From Mariprofundus sp. (GTDB lineage Bacteria; Pseudomonadota; Zetaproteobacteria; Mariprofundales; Mariprofundaceae): 21,453 nucleotides of DNA. The DNA is taken from NCBI GenBank assembly GCA_030951065.1, contig JAUZQH010000185.1, positions 1-21,453 of the forward strand. The letters run 5' to 3'. The notes beneath the pieces were generated by a model. The model made no database searches. It was not told the DNA's origin and saw only the letters and a list, made by a program, of their open reading frames with translations. Both the position numbers and the translations under genes were made by a program. Positions within the stretch are counted from its first letter, which is position 1, and the number at the start of each line of letters is the position of its first letter. Shown here piece by piece: positions 1-7,926 of this stretch.

Positions 1-691
1 TCAGAAATAAATCTTCATGTTCCAATTTATACAAATCATCGGCAAATTTTGGCAACTGGCCAGTGCCTGTCATGGTTTTTCGGTTGGCCATGGCTGGCAC
101 CCATACTTCTTCATAACCATGTTTATCGGTATGCAAGTCCAGCATGAACTGCATCAACGCACGCTCCAGACGCGCCGCCGCGCCTTTCAACACAGTGAAT
201 CGGCTACCGGCCAGTATTGCACCCGCTTCAAAATCGAGAATGCCAAGATCGACGCCAATATCCCAGTGCGGTGGTACATTATCCGTGCGTGGCGTTCCCC
301 AACGTCGAATTTCGACATTATCGTCTTCACTACTGCCATCGGGCACAGACTCATGCAACGGATTGGGAATCTCCAGCAACACAGCAGTGAATTCTGCTTC
401 GGCCTCTTTAGCCTGTGCTTCCAGCTCTTTCACCTGGCGGGATACTTGACCCATGGCAGCAATTTCAGCACTGGCATCTTCGCCAGCCCCTTTCTTCTGG
501 CCGATTAACTTTGAAACCCGATTACGCTCGGCCTGTAATGCCTCGGATTCAACTTTCAGTTCGCGCTGTCTGGCATCGAGTGCACGCGCCCTGCCCCACG
601 GACTGTCTGCTCCCACCACGCCGTCACCACGGCGGGCCAGTGCAGCTTCCATTGCATCAAAAGAACGGCGAAATGCCTGTCTATCAATCAT
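1..691 (-). CDS. serS: Seryl-tRNA synthetase, N-terminal part (gene runs off left edge)
   Basis: This is the first 230 codons of a class II seryl-tRNA synthetase, which charges tRNA-Ser with serine in the cytoplasm. The protein starts [22 protein letters not shown] long charged helical arm follows (about residues 30-105), as expected for the tRNA-binding coiled coil of SerRS. The catalytic domain then begins, with the family motif TGTGQLPKF near residue 215 just before the left edge. The motif 2 and motif 3 parts lie outside the window. The ATG overlaps the last 8 bases of gyrA, so the two genes are probably translationally coupled. I see no strong ribosome binding site, which fits coupling. 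The start is chosen because the protein aligns with typical SerRS N-termini from that residue. Confidence 0.93.
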   Translation of the reverse strand, partial: MIDRQAFRRSFDAMEAALARRGDGVVGADSPWGRARALDARQRELKVESEALQAERNRVSKLIGQKKGAGEDASAEIAAMGQVSRQVKELEAQAKEAEAEFTAVLLEIPNPLHESVPDGSSEDDNVEIRRWGTPRTDNVPPHWDIGVDLGILDFEAGAILAGSRFTVLKGAAARLERALMQFMLDLHTDKHGYEEVWVPAMANRKTMTGTGQLPKFADDLYKLEHEDLFL

Positions 692-3167
692 CAGGAGTCT
701 CGCTTTCCCCGATAGCTTCCTCTTCCAGTATATCATCTTCCTGTTTTTCAGCCACGCGCACAGCTCCGATCACACGCTCATCATCATCCACGCCGAACAG
801 CTTCACACCCTGCGTATTACGGCCAATCACCGATACTCCGTCCATTTTGATGCGCACCAGACGACCGGTATCGGTCATCATCATAACCTGATCTTCGTCC
901 AGCACCAGCAGCGCAGCGATCATGGCACCGTTGCGTCCACCGGTCTTGAGGGTAAACACACCCTGCCCACCACGTTTCTGAACATTATATTCAGACACCG
1001 ATGTGCGCTTGCCAAAGCCGTTCTCTGAAACAGCCAGCAGGGTGGCGCGATCAGAAACCAGTGTCATTGAAATCAGTCGCTCACCTTTGGACATGCGCAT
1101 ACCTGTCACACCGCGTGTACTGCGTCCCATAGGGCGGACATCCGATTCAGAAAAACGAATGGCCTTGCCATTGCTGGCGCATAACATGATATCCTGCCCA
1201 CCATTGGATACGACTACACCGATAAGACCATCGTCATCGTCAATCTTGATCGCGATAATGCCATTGGCACGAATATTCTGATATTCGGTTAACTTGGTCT
1301 TCTTGATGACGCCGTTCTTTGTCGCCATTACGATGAAGTGGCCTTCATCAAATTCACGAATCGCCAGCGTGGCAGAAATTTTCTCATCTTTTTCCACCGG
1401 CAGCAGATTCACCAATGCCTTGCCGCGTGCAGCACGGCCCGCCTGCGGAACTTCATAGACTTTCTTCCTGAATACACGCCCGCGATCCGAGAAGAACAGC
1501 AGATAATCATGGGTGGATGCCACCATGAGCTGTGTCACAAAATCCTCTTCCTTGGTGGTCATGGCCGTTTTGCCCTTGCCGCCACGGCGCTGGGCGCGGT
1601 ACAGCGATGTCGCATTGCGCTTGATATAACCTTCACTGGAAATGGTTACGACCATATCTTCTTCGGTAATCAGATCTTCCACCGACAATTCTGCTGTTTC
1701 ATCCATGATTTCAGATCGGCGCGGATCAGCATAACGATCGCGCACAGCTTCCAGTTCTTCGACAATCACTGCCATGAGCAGCTTCTCGTCAGCCAGGATG
1801 GCTTTCAGGTGCGTGATCAGTTTCTGAATCTCGTCAAATTCAGACTGAATCTTGCCGCGCTCCAGGCCGGTCAAACGATGCAGGCGCATATCGAGAATGG
1901 CCTGCGACTGTTTATCCGACAAACCAAAACGGTCCATCAATCCTGCTTTGGCTTCAGCCGGAGTCTGACTGGCACGGATTAATTTGATAACCTCGTCAAT
2001 ATTATCCAGTGCAATCAACAGGCCTTCTAAAATATGGGCCCGAGCTTCTGCTTTGGCCAGGTCAAACAGGCAGCGGCGCGTAACCACCTGACGCCTGTGG
2101 TCGAGGAAATGCAACAGCAATTCACGAACACCACACAATTTGGGTTGGCCATCCACCAGGGCCAGCAGATTGCAACCGAAATTGCACTGTAATTGTGTAT
2201 GTTTATACAGATTATTGAGTACAACTTCGGGGATTTCATTCTTCTTCAATTCGATGGCGATACGCATTCCATCGCGGTCGGATTCATCACGCAGATCGGA
2301 AATACCTTCCAGTTTCTTGTCCCGTACCATATGCGCGATATTTTCAATCAAATTGGCCTTGTTCACCTGATAGGGCAATTCGGTGATAATCAGCGATTCA
2401 CGTTTGGTGCGCGGGTGAATTTCCACCAACGCCTTGGCACGCATGGTCACCGAACCGCGGCCTGTCGTGAATGCCTGCTGCATGCCTTTACGGCCATAGA
2501 TGAAACCGCCAGTCGGAAAGTCAGGGCCGGGCATAATCTGCATCAGTTCATCATCATCAATATCCGGGTTATTCACCAGCGCAATACAGGCATTGATGGC
2601 CTCACCCAGATTGTGCGGTGGAATATTGGTTGCCATACCGACCGCAATACCCTGCGATCCATTGACCAGCAGATTCGGGTATTTCGCCGGTAATACCTTT
2701 GGTTCTTTCAGTGACTCATCATAGTTGGGGGCAAAATCCACGGTATTTTTATCAATATCAGCCAGCAACTCGGCGGCCAGCCGACTCATACGAGCTTCGG
2801 TATAACGCATGGCAGCCGGCGAATCGCCATCGACCGAACCGAAATTGCCCTGCCCGTCCACCAGCACATGACGCATACTCCAGTGTTGCGCCATACGAAC
2901 CAGCGCATCATATACGGCGGTATCACCATGGGGGTGATATTTACCAATCACATCACCGACCACACGAGCTGATTTCTTGAACGGCTTGTCATGCGTACAG
3001 CCCAAATCCTGCATGGCAAACAGAATACGGCGATGCACCGGTTTCAAGCCATCACGGGCATCAGGCAGAGCGCGACCGACAATCACGCTCATGGCGTAAT
3101 CAAGGTAAGAGCGTTTCATCTCATCCTCGATCAGGACGGGTATAGCAGGATTCAGTGTTTCTTCCAT
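684..3167 (-). CDS. gyrA: DNA gyrase subunit A
   Basis: GyrA is the DNA-breaking and rejoining subunit of the A2B2 type II topoisomerase that introduces negative supercoils. The 827-residue protein has the breakage-reunion domain first, with the catalytic tyrosine Tyr122 in the motif [10 protein letters not shown]. The quinolone-determining region reads [10 protein letters not shown], with Thr at position 83 (Ser in E. coli) and Asp87. The GyrA box QRRGGKG lies at about 526-532 and opens the C-terminal beta-pinwheel that wraps DNA, so this is gyrase and not ParC. The end is acidic ([18 protein letters not shown]). It is somewhat shorter than the 875 residues of E. coli GyrA. An AGAGG site sits 7 bases before the ATG. 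Only 37 bases separate it from the 3' end of tRNA-Arg, so it may be cotranscribed with that tRNA. serS overlaps its 3' end. Confidence 0.98.
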   Translation of the reverse strand: MEETLNPAIPVLIEDEMKRSYLDYAMSVIVGRALPDARDGLKPVHRRILFAMQDLGCTHDKPFKKSARVVGDVIGKYHPHGDTAVYDALVRMAQHWSMRHVLVDGQGNFGSVDGDSPAAMRYTEARMSRLAAELLADIDKNTVDFAPNYDESLKEPKVLPAKYPNLLVNGSQGIAVGMATNIPPHNLGEAINACIALVNNPDIDDDELMQIMPGPDFPTGGFIYGRKGMQQAFTTGRGSVTMRAKALVEIHPRTKRESLIITELPYQVNKANLIENIAHMVRDKKLEGISDLRDESDRDGMRIAIELKKNEIPEVVLNNLYKHTQLQCNFGCNLLALVDGQPKLCGVRELLLHFLDHRRQVVTRRCLFDLAKAEARAHILEGLLIALDNIDEVIKLIRASQTPAEAKAGLMDRFGLSDKQSQAILDMRLHRLTGLERGKIQSEFDEIQKLITHLKAILADEKLLMAVIVEELEAVRDRYADPRRSEIMDETAELSVEDLITEEDMVVTISSEGYIKRNATSLYRAQRRGGKGKTAMTTKEEDFVTQLMVASTHDYLLFFSDRGRVFRKKVYEVPQAGRAARGKALVNLLPVEKDEKISATLAIREFDEGHFIVMATKNGVIKKTKLTEYQNIRANGIIAIKIDDDDGLIGVVVSNGGQDIMLCASNGKAIRFSESDVRPMGRSTRGVTGMRMSKGERLISMTLVSDRATLLAVSENGFGKRTSVSEYNVQKRGGQGVFTLKTGGRNGAMIAALLVLDEDQVMMMTDTGRLVRIKMDGVSVIGRNTQGVKLFGVDDDERVIGAVRVAEKQEDDILEEEAIGESETPDD

Positions 3168-3204
3168 GGTTTAACCTCTGTTGGTAGTACAAATATTATT
3201 CAAC

Positions 3205-3281
3205 TGGTGCCCTCGACACGATTCGAACGTGTGGCCTGCCGCTTAGGAGGCGGCCGCTCTATCCAGCTGAGCTACGAGGGC
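3205..3281 (-). tRNA. tRNA-Arg (anticodon CCT)
   Basis: The minus strand folds as a standard 77-nt tRNA. The acceptor stem GCCCTCG pairs with CGAGGGC and is followed by ACCA, with CCA encoded. The D arm contains AGCTGGATA. The anticodon stem GCCGC/GCGGC encloses the loop CTCCTAA, giving anticodon CCT, which reads the Arg codon AGG. The T arm ACACG/CGTGT has the loop TTCGAAT. It lies 37 bases upstream of gyrA in the same direction. The 3' end GCACCAGTT is repeated just upstream of the 5' end (see the adjacent relic). Confidence 0.96.
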
Positions 3282-3285
3282 TAAC

Positions 3286-3354
3286 TGGTGCAGACTTTTC
3301 GCGCCCATAGTATGAAACAGCTTTCGAACCATAGCGTTTTCAAAGCCGGTCTGC
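3286..3354 (-). other. tRNA-like relic or structured leader ending in CCA, 4 bases before tRNA-Arg
   Basis: On the minus strand, GTGCAGAC (3349-3356) and GTCTGCAC (3288-3295) form a perfect 8-base inverted repeat. The right arm runs directly into CA, so the segment ends GCACCA followed by GTT. Those nine bases are identical to the 3' end and flank of tRNA-Arg. Read as a tRNA, GCAGACC at the 5' end pairs 6 of 7 with AGTCTGC, followed by A and CCA. The span is 69 nt, a little short. A central TTCGAAA and a GCTTT/AAAGC pairing are present, but the D, anticodon and T arms do not fold canonically. I infer a decayed tandem tRNA, but it could be a leader structure. TACTAT followed by GC-rich GGGCGCG inside it could also serve as a promoter -10 and discriminator for tRNA-Arg. 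Confidence 0.35.
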
Positions 3355-3393
3355 ACGATGAATTACGCAAAAAAGTTTAACGGGAAAATCATC

Positions 3394-3921
3394 TTATTCA
3401 TAACACAACAGACTATGGACGTTGACATCGCCCAGTGCTTCTTTCCCATTCAGAAATGACAGCTCGATCACAAACAGGCAGGCATCGACTTCCGCTCCCA
3501 GCTTACGCACCAGCTGAACCGTTGCAGCAGCTGTACCACCGGTAGCCAGCAGATCATCCACCACGACAACCTTGTGACCGGCTGATAACGCATCACGATG
3601 TATTTCCAGCCGATCCATACCATACTCCAGCTCATATTCAACACTGTGAACATTGGCCGGAAGCTTGCCGGGTTTTCGCACTGTGATCAGCCCCAGGCCC
3701 AGCTGCTGAGCCAGAGCAGCACCAAAAATAAACCCGCGCGACTCAATACCGACGATAGCATCCACATCACTGCCGACATGGCATGCCAGTTCAGATACGA
3801 CAGCGGAAAATGCCTCGCCATTCGCCAGTAGCGGTGTGATGTCCTTGAATACAATTCCGGGTCTGGGAAAGTCAGGCACATCGCGTATACAGTCCTGCCA
3901 CCAGTTCATTGTGTTTATCAT
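3394..3921 (-). CDS. apt: Adenine phosphoribosyltransferase
   Basis: The enzyme makes AMP from adenine and PRPP (purine salvage, cytoplasm). The 175-residue protein has the APT pattern: FPRPGIVFKDITPLL near the N-terminus (about 18-32), GIESRGFIFGAALA (about 58-71), RKPGKLP, and the PRPP-binding loop VVVVDDLLATGGTA (about 117-130). This is the usual length for the family. The first ATG overlaps the rpoS stop codon by one base (TGATG), and GAGG lies 10 bases upstream inside the rpoS end, so the first ATG is preferred over the second one four codons later. Translation is probably coupled to rpoS, which is an unusual partner. The 110 bases downstream hold no clear terminator before tRNA-Arg. Confidence 0.96.
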   Translation of the reverse strand: MINTMNWWQDCIRDVPDFPRPGIVFKDITPLLANGEAFSAVVSELACHVGSDVDAIVGIESRGFIFGAALAQQLGLGLITVRKPGKLPANVHSVEYELEYGMDRLEIHRDALSAGHKVVVVDDLLATGGTAAATVQLVRKLGAEVDACLFVIELSFLNGKEALGDVNVHSLLCYE

Positions 3922-4766
3922 CAGATAATTTCCTCAAAACTTACTTTTTCATGTTCGACCATATTGCGCAACTTTTTCAGCGCAGTCATTTGAATTTGGC
4001 GGATACGTTCCCGTGTTACCCCCATGTGTTCGCCAATTTCCTCAAGCGTCCACGGGTCATGTACTCCCCCCAAACCATAACGTAAACGGACGACATCACG
4101 CTCCTTGGCTGTCAGTTTAGTCATCCACTTTCGAAGCATTTCATTGCGCTGATCATCACCCAGACTGTCGCCGGGGATGCTCACCTGTTCATCAGGGGTA
4201 ACATCATACAAGGTAAAATCACCATCCGTGTGCAGAATCGCATCAGCACTCTCCGTGCTTATTGATGTCACGAGTAACGTATGTACCCGTGCAACCGGAA
4301 TGTTCATCGAGTTGGCGATTTCCTGTTCTGTCGGCTCCCGTCCAAGTGACACTCGTAATTGGGCCGTATGACTCAACACGGTATTGAATTCCTTGGTGAC
4401 ATGAACAGGCACGCGGATGGTACGGGACTGATTCATAATTGCCCGCTCCACTGATTGCCGGATCCACCATGTTGCATATGTGGAAAAACGGCAGCCATGT
4501 GCAATATCGAATTTTTCAACGGCGCGCATTAAGCCCAGATTCCCCTCTTCAATCAAATCAGCCAGCGCCAGTTTACGGCCCTGATAACGCCTGGCAATTT
4601 TTACAACCAGCCGGAGATTGGACTGAATCATGGATTGGCGGGCTGTATCATCTCCCTGCGAAATTCGTTTAGACAGTTCGATCTCTTGTTCAGCAGTCAG
4701 CAAATCATAACGTGAAATCTCACGCATATAAATCGCTATCGGATCCATGCTGGAATGATTACTCAT
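3921..4766 (-). CDS. rpoS: RNA polymerase sigma factor of the RpoS type
   Basis: This is a group 2 sigma-70-family factor, probably the general stress and stationary-phase sigma factor RpoS. Region 1.2 begins MDPIAIYMREI. Region 2 has NLRLVVKIARRYQGR, DLIEEGNLGLMRAVEKFD and RFSTYATWWIRQSVERAI (residues 50-110). Region 3 follows, and region 4 holds the helix-turn-helix TLEEIGEHMGVTRERIRQIQ (240-259). The position directly after an nlpD-type gene, with pcm further upstream, is the classic rpoS neighbourhood and is why I favour RpoS over RpoH. The start is uncertain. I use the ATG giving MSNHSSMDP because it precedes the conserved domain, but it lacks a clear ribosome site. A TTG at 4823, an ATG at 4790 with AAGG abutting it, or the ATG at 4748 are alternatives. 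Confidence 0.9.
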   Translation of the reverse strand: MSNHSSMDPIAIYMREISRYDLLTAEQEIELSKRISQGDDTARQSMIQSNLRLVVKIARRYQGRKLALADLIEEGNLGLMRAVEKFDIAHGCRFSTYATWWIRQSVERAIMNQSRTIRVPVHVTKEFNTVLSHTAQLRVSLGREPTEQEIANSMNIPVARVHTLLVTSISTESADAILHTDGDFTLYDVTPDEQVSIPGDSLGDDQRNEMLRKWMTKLTAKERDVVRLRYGLGGVHDPWTLEEIGEHMGVTRERIRQIQMTALKKLRNMVEHEKVSFEEII

Positions 4767-4773
4767 CAGCGTT

Positions 4774-4798
4774 TGCGAACAAAACAACATCCTTCGCA
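4774..4798 (-). promoter_or_regulatory. Hairpin in the rpoS leader
   Basis: On the minus strand TGCGAA and TTCGCA form a perfect 6-bp stem around a 13-base loop. The loop starts with GGATG, and AAGGATG spans the end of the left arm and the loop. The hairpin ends 7 bases before the chosen rpoS ATG and contains the alternative ATG at 4790 in its loop. Such a structure could mask or present the ribosome entry site. This is inference from base pairing only. Confidence 0.3.
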
Positions 4799-4842
4799 CA
4801 ACCAGGAAAAATATACAGGGCAATCATCGTTCAAGTATCTTT

Positions 4843-5607
4843 TTAATGCGGCAAATAGGCAAGTGGATTTACCGGGGTACTACCCTGCCTGACCTCAAAA
4901 TGCAGATGTGGCCCACTGGCCCTTCCTGTGTGGCCCACTCTGCCAATCACATCACCGGCACGTACCTTTGCCCCTTTTCTCACCAACATTCGCTGGTTAT
5001 GCCCGTAGGCAGTAAACAGATTTTTTCCATGTCTGATGATGATCAGCTTGCCATATCCACTGAGGCGGGAATCTGCATACACCACTTCACCTGAAGCCGC
5101 AGCGTGTACCGGGGTGCCTTCCCTGGCATTGATGTCGATACCATCATGCATTCGACTGCCCCGGCGCCCGAATTTACTGGTGATCTTTCCTTTGACAGGC
5201 CACAATAAACGACCCGTATATCCTCTTGCTTTCATCTTGTGCGCCGATTTCGAAGCAGTCCTTTTTTTATGCACCGTGCGGAGCTTCTTCGGAGGCGCTT
5301 TTGAAATACTTCTTATTTTGCCTGCAGTCGGATCATGGCTCAGAGGCGCCTGTCGATCAATATACAGGCGCTGTCCGATATAGATTCGATAGGGATAGGA
5401 AATATGGTTCCGTCTGGCAATGAGCCGGTAATTAATGCCGAATTTCTTGCCGATGCTGTATAAAGTATCATTGGCTCTGACATAACGAATAACAGGTTTA
5501 TGGCTGTGTGCGGTAGTGGATATTGAATGGCGGGGCAGGCTGGTCGAGTAACAACCGGCAGTAGCCATCAGGATGATGAGACAGAGTAACCGGCTGATCA
5601 GACCCAC
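4843..5607 (-). CDS. nlpD: NlpD-like lipoprotein: LysM plus M23 (LytM) domain
   Basis: This is a predicted outer-membrane lipoprotein of 254 residues acting on or near peptidoglycan. The start is the GTG that overlaps the yqaA end (GTG GGT CTG A) with GGAGG upstream; it gives a signal peptide (GLISRLLCLIILMATAGC) with lipobox cysteine 19. A LysM domain occupies about residues 40-83 (RYVRANDTLYSIGKKFGIN). A basic, probably flexible linker follows. The M23 domain (about 130-254) has MHDGIDI, YGHN and GPHLHFE, so both the HxxxD and HxH zinc ligands are present. E. coli NlpD, an activator of amidase AmiC, has lost these residues. This protein could therefore be an active endopeptidase, a septal amidase activator, or both. 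A longer upstream reading frame exists but overlaps yqaA and looks non-coding. It lies 76 bases from rpoS, whose promoter may sit inside it. Confidence 0.9.
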   Translation of the reverse strand: MGLISRLLCLIILMATAGCYSTSLPRHSISTTAHSHKPVIRYVRANDTLYSIGKKFGINYRLIARRNHISYPYRIYIGQRLYIDRQAPLSHDPTAGKIRSISKAPPKKLRTVHKKRTASKSAHKMKARGYTGRLLWPVKGKITSKFGRRGSRMHDGIDINAREGTPVHAAASGEVVYADSRLSGYGKLIIIRHGKNLFTAYGHNQRMLVRKGAKVRAGDVIGRVGHTGRASGPHLHFEVRQGSTPVNPLAYLPH

Positions 5608-6170
5608 AACAGGACAAACCCTCCAATTACAGCCACAGCCACGGCCACGGTCAGCCATTCGAAATACTGCTCCACCCAACCGCGCAAACGCGCACCTCCC
5701 CACCGCAATAATGCCGCTTCCAGATAAAAACGTGTGCCTCTGGAAACAAGCGCAGCTGCCAGAAAGGCAGGGAAAGAGAGGCCGAAAGCGCCGGCTGCTA
5801 TAGTGAATACCTTGAAAGGAATGGGTGAAAAGCCAGCAATAAGTATCATGACTACGCCATATTCTACAAACCATTGTTGTACATGCTGGAAGGTATCCAT
5901 GGCATTATAAAATTCCAGGACAGGCAGTGCAACAGCAGTAAACAGAAACATACCGATGGCATAGCCAATCGCAGCACCTACGACAGAGCCGGCCGTGGAC
6001 AATGCAGCAAATCGAAAAGAGGCCTCCGGGCGGCCAAGCGCCAGTGCGATCAGCAGGATATCAGGCGGAATCGGAAACACGCTGGCTTCAATGACAGCAA
6101 TGGCGAAAAGCGCCCGGCCGGCATTCGGGTGATCTGCCCACGACAGCGTCCAGTGATATAACCTTCGCAA
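5598..6170 (-). CDS. yqaA: YqaA-type DedA/VTT-domain inner-membrane protein
   Basis: A 190-residue multi-pass membrane protein of the SNARE-associated/VTT (DedA-like) superfamily. YqaA-type members commonly lie between pcm and nlpD. Visible motifs are FPIPPD (32-37), GFSPIPFKVFTIAAG (113-127) and SRGTRFYLEAAL (143-154), typical of the re-entrant loops of this superfamily. Hydrophobic segments lie at about 20-46, 55-85, 105-142 and 172-190. DedA relatives are linked to lipid carrier recycling and membrane homeostasis; the function of YqaA itself is not established. The start is a TTG (LRRLYHWTLSWADHP, matching family N-termini); the frame has no ATG upstream before a stop, and the ribosome site is weak. 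It ends 10 bases inside nlpD and starts 31 bases after pcm, so it is part of that operon. Confidence 0.85.
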   Translation of the reverse strand: MRRLYHWTLSWADHPNAGRALFAIAVIEASVFPIPPDILLIALALGRPEASFRFAALSTAGSVVGAAIGYAIGMFLFTAVALPVLEFYNAMDTFQHVQQWFVEYGVVMILIAGFSPIPFKVFTIAAGAFGLSFPAFLAAALVSRGTRFYLEAALLRWGGARLRGWVEQYFEWLTVAVAVAVIGGFVLLWV

Positions 6171-6201
6171 CCAGAATACGGCTGAAGGTTGATTACTCGA
6201 A

Positions 6202-6870
6202 TCAGTGATGGTTTACCCCTTTCAGTAACGGGACAAATGTGCATGCATCAAAGTACTCTTCCGTAATGATGTGCGCCTGCTTGCGACGACGAACCAGACG
6301 ATGCGTTCCATTTTTACCTTCAGGCAACAGCAATACACCTCCCGGTTTTAACTGCTGCAACCATAAATCAGAAGCAAAGCCTCCGGCAGTAACAATAATT
6401 GCATCAAAGGGTGCATATTCTTCCCAGCCTTCAAGACCGTCACCGCATTTAAGCATGACGTTGGCGTGACGCGCCATTCTCAGGTTTTGTCTTGCCCGTC
6501 GGTGCAATGCATCAATACGTTCAATACTGTAAACCCTGCGGCAAAGGCGCGAGAGTACCGCCGTTTGGTAACCGCAACCCGTACCAATTTCCAGCACGCG
6601 CTCATTCCCTTTCAATTCAAGCAGCTGGGTCATGCGCGCAACCATATAAGGCTGGGAGATAGTCTGGCCGCATCCAATCGGCAAGGCACAGTCCTGATAG
6701 GCCCGCGCAGCAAGGGCAGAATCAACGAATATGTGTCGGGGTACTGACAACATAGCTGCAAGCACCCGCTTGTCATCAATGCCTCTGGCTATGAGCTGCT
6801 CATTAACCATGCGTTGACGTGGCCGGTCAAACGAAGGTTTCGTATGCTCAGGCATCAGATGATTATTCAC
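6202..6870 (-). CDS. pcm: Protein-L-isoaspartate O-methyltransferase
   Basis: This enzyme methylates isoaspartyl residues in aged proteins using S-adenosylmethionine, starting their repair in the cytoplasm. The 222-residue protein has [15 protein letters not shown] (about 66-80), the SAM-binding motif [10 protein letters not shown] (92-101), an acidic residue after VYSIE, GDGLEGW (post-motif I region) and FDAIIVTAG (motif II). The start is a GTG with GAGGAG 8 bases upstream, which is a good site. It heads the group pcm-yqaA-nlpD-rpoS. In enterics surE precedes pcm; here surE is absent and tRNA-Pro lies upstream. The 96-base gap to tRNA-Pro holds no promoter I can name with confidence. Confidence 0.96.
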   Translation of the reverse strand: MNNHLMPEHTKPSFDRPRQRMVNEQLIARGIDDKRVLAAMLSVPRHIFVDSALAARAYQDCALPIGCGQTISQPYMVARMTQLLELKGNERVLEIGTGCGYQTAVLSRLCRRVYSIERIDALHRRARQNLRMARHANVMLKCGDGLEGWEEYAPFDAIIVTAGGFASDLWLQQLKPGGVLLLPEGKNGTHRLVRRRKQAHIITEEYFDACTFVPLLKGVNHH

Positions 6871-6966
6871 ACTTGGTGCTCCTCAAATCCGCATGAGCCT
6901 TCCCGTTGTTTGTATACGTGCACGCTGTCATACAGAAAAAGCCAAACGTTTATTTATTCTAGAAAA

Positions 6967-7044
<78 letters not shown>

Positions 7045-7128
7045 TTTTAATGGCGATGAAGCATACTAAAAATATCAGATAATGTAAGAGGTATGCAGAT
7101 TCGCTGATTCAGTCAGTTGTTTTGGATA

Positions 7129-7500
7129 TTAATCCAGCAATGTAAGAATTTCGTTTAATTCCTGCCTCACCTGTTGAAGAACAGTCTGACTGTCTTTCTT
7201 TTCCACAATTTTTTCTAAATCACCGCTTAGCAAACGTTTCTTTGCCCCGCGAATTGTAAAGTTCAGATCGTACAGTAAATGTTTAATCTGAAGAACAGCA
7301 TACACATCATGATGGCGGTAAAACCGGCGGTTGCCACTTTTCTTGACCGGTTTGAGATGTCTGAATTCGCTTTCCCAGTAGCGAAGCACATGCGGCTCGA
7401 CACCACATATATCGCTGACTTCGCGAATAGAGAAAAACAGCTTTTCGGGAAGCTCCGGAATCTGTAATCCTGCTTTTTCCAAAGCCTGTTTTGGATTCAT
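7129..7500 (-). CDS. MerR-family transcriptional regulator (ihfA-linked)
   Basis: A 123-residue DNA-binding protein of the MerR superfamily. The winged helix-turn-helix reads LFFSIREVSDICGVEPHVLRYWE then FRHLKPVKKSGNRRFYRHHDV (about 21-67). A short helical region, LQIKHLLYDLNFTIRGAKKRL, and a C-terminal coiled-coil-like dimerisation segment follow. It has no cysteine-rich metal site and no large effector domain, so a metal or drug sensor role is unlikely. This short type is found next to ihfA in many proteobacteria, and its target is not established. Its ATG overlaps the ihfA stop as ATGA, so translation is coupled. tRNA-Pro follows. Confidence 0.9.
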   Translation of the reverse strand: MNPKQALEKAGLQIPELPEKLFFSIREVSDICGVEPHVLRYWESEFRHLKPVKKSGNRRFYRHHDVYAVLQIKHLLYDLNFTIRGAKKRLLSGDLEKIVEKKDSQTVLQQVRQELNEILTLLD

Positions 7501-7781
7501 TTATCTGTTCCTGCCAATTTCTTTTTCAACAGAGGACTTGCACGAAATGTTACAACTGAGCGCGGAGCGATTGTAATATCCATACCTGTTTTCGGGTTAC
7601 GTCCCCGCCTCGCATGTTTCTGGCGAACAATAAAATGACCAAAGCCTGACAGCTTGACATTTTCACCCTGCTCCAGTGAATGCCGGATAATATCGAGTGC
7701 AGACTGAATGATCTGGGCTGACTCTTTTTTAGTCAGACCGACTCGCTCATGAACTATCTTTGCAATCTCAGCTTTGGTCAC
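7497..7781 (-). CDS. ihfA: Integration host factor subunit alpha
   Basis: IHF-alpha forms a heterodimer with IHF-beta that binds specific DNA sites and bends DNA sharply, acting in nucleoid structure, transcription and recombination. The 94-residue protein has the HU/IHF fold: N-terminal helices TKAEIAKIVHERVGLTKKES, the saddle GFGHFIVRQK, and the DNA arm ARRGRNPKTG with the intercalating proline at 63. The length and the neighbouring merR-type gene and tRNA-Pro favour ihfA over HU or ihfB. The start is GTG with CAGGGA shortly upstream. In many relatives pheS and pheT precede ihfA; here lolD does, so expression probably comes from its own promoter at 7850-7877. Confidence 0.94.
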   Translation of the reverse strand: MTKAEIAKIVHERVGLTKKESAQIIQSALDIIRHSLEQGENVKLSGFGHFIVRQKHARRGRNPKTGMDITIAPRSVVTFRASPLLKKKLAGTDK

Positions 7782-7849
7782 ATTTCCCTGCCCATCAAAA
7801 TATGAATTAAAACAGTGTATTAACTGATCCTGTTAAAAACAATCTATGA

Positions 7850-7877
7850 ATATTAGTAGAACTGGCTAATCTGTCAA
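7850..7877 (-). promoter_or_regulatory. Predicted sigma-70-type promoter for ihfA
   Basis: On the minus strand TTGACA (7872-7877, perfect -35) is followed after 16 bases by TAATAT (7850-7855, 4 of 6 for -10). This places a start about 60 bases upstream of the ihfA GTG. The site lies in the 145-base gap after lolD. The assignment rests on hexamer match and position only. Confidence 0.55.
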
Positions 7878-7926
7878 AGCTTTTTTGATAGAATGAATCA
7901 GAGGTGTCAATAAGCGAAACCAAGAA

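Noticed and set aside
1338..2693. Plus-strand frames of 214 and 166 codons opposite gyrA
   Set aside because: They lie within gyrA, which has full family motifs on the other strand, and their protein sequence shows no recognisable fold or ribosome site.
5608..5874. Extension of nlpD to an upstream start at 5874
   Set aside because: The extra 89 residues overlap yqaA out of frame, are rich in Cys and Arg, and would bury the clear lipoprotein signal inside the protein.
7870..7892. Stem CTGTCAAA / TTTGATAG after lolD as a terminator
   Set aside because: The stem is AT-rich with a wobble pair and has no T run on the minus strand. The same bases supply the ihfA -35 box.
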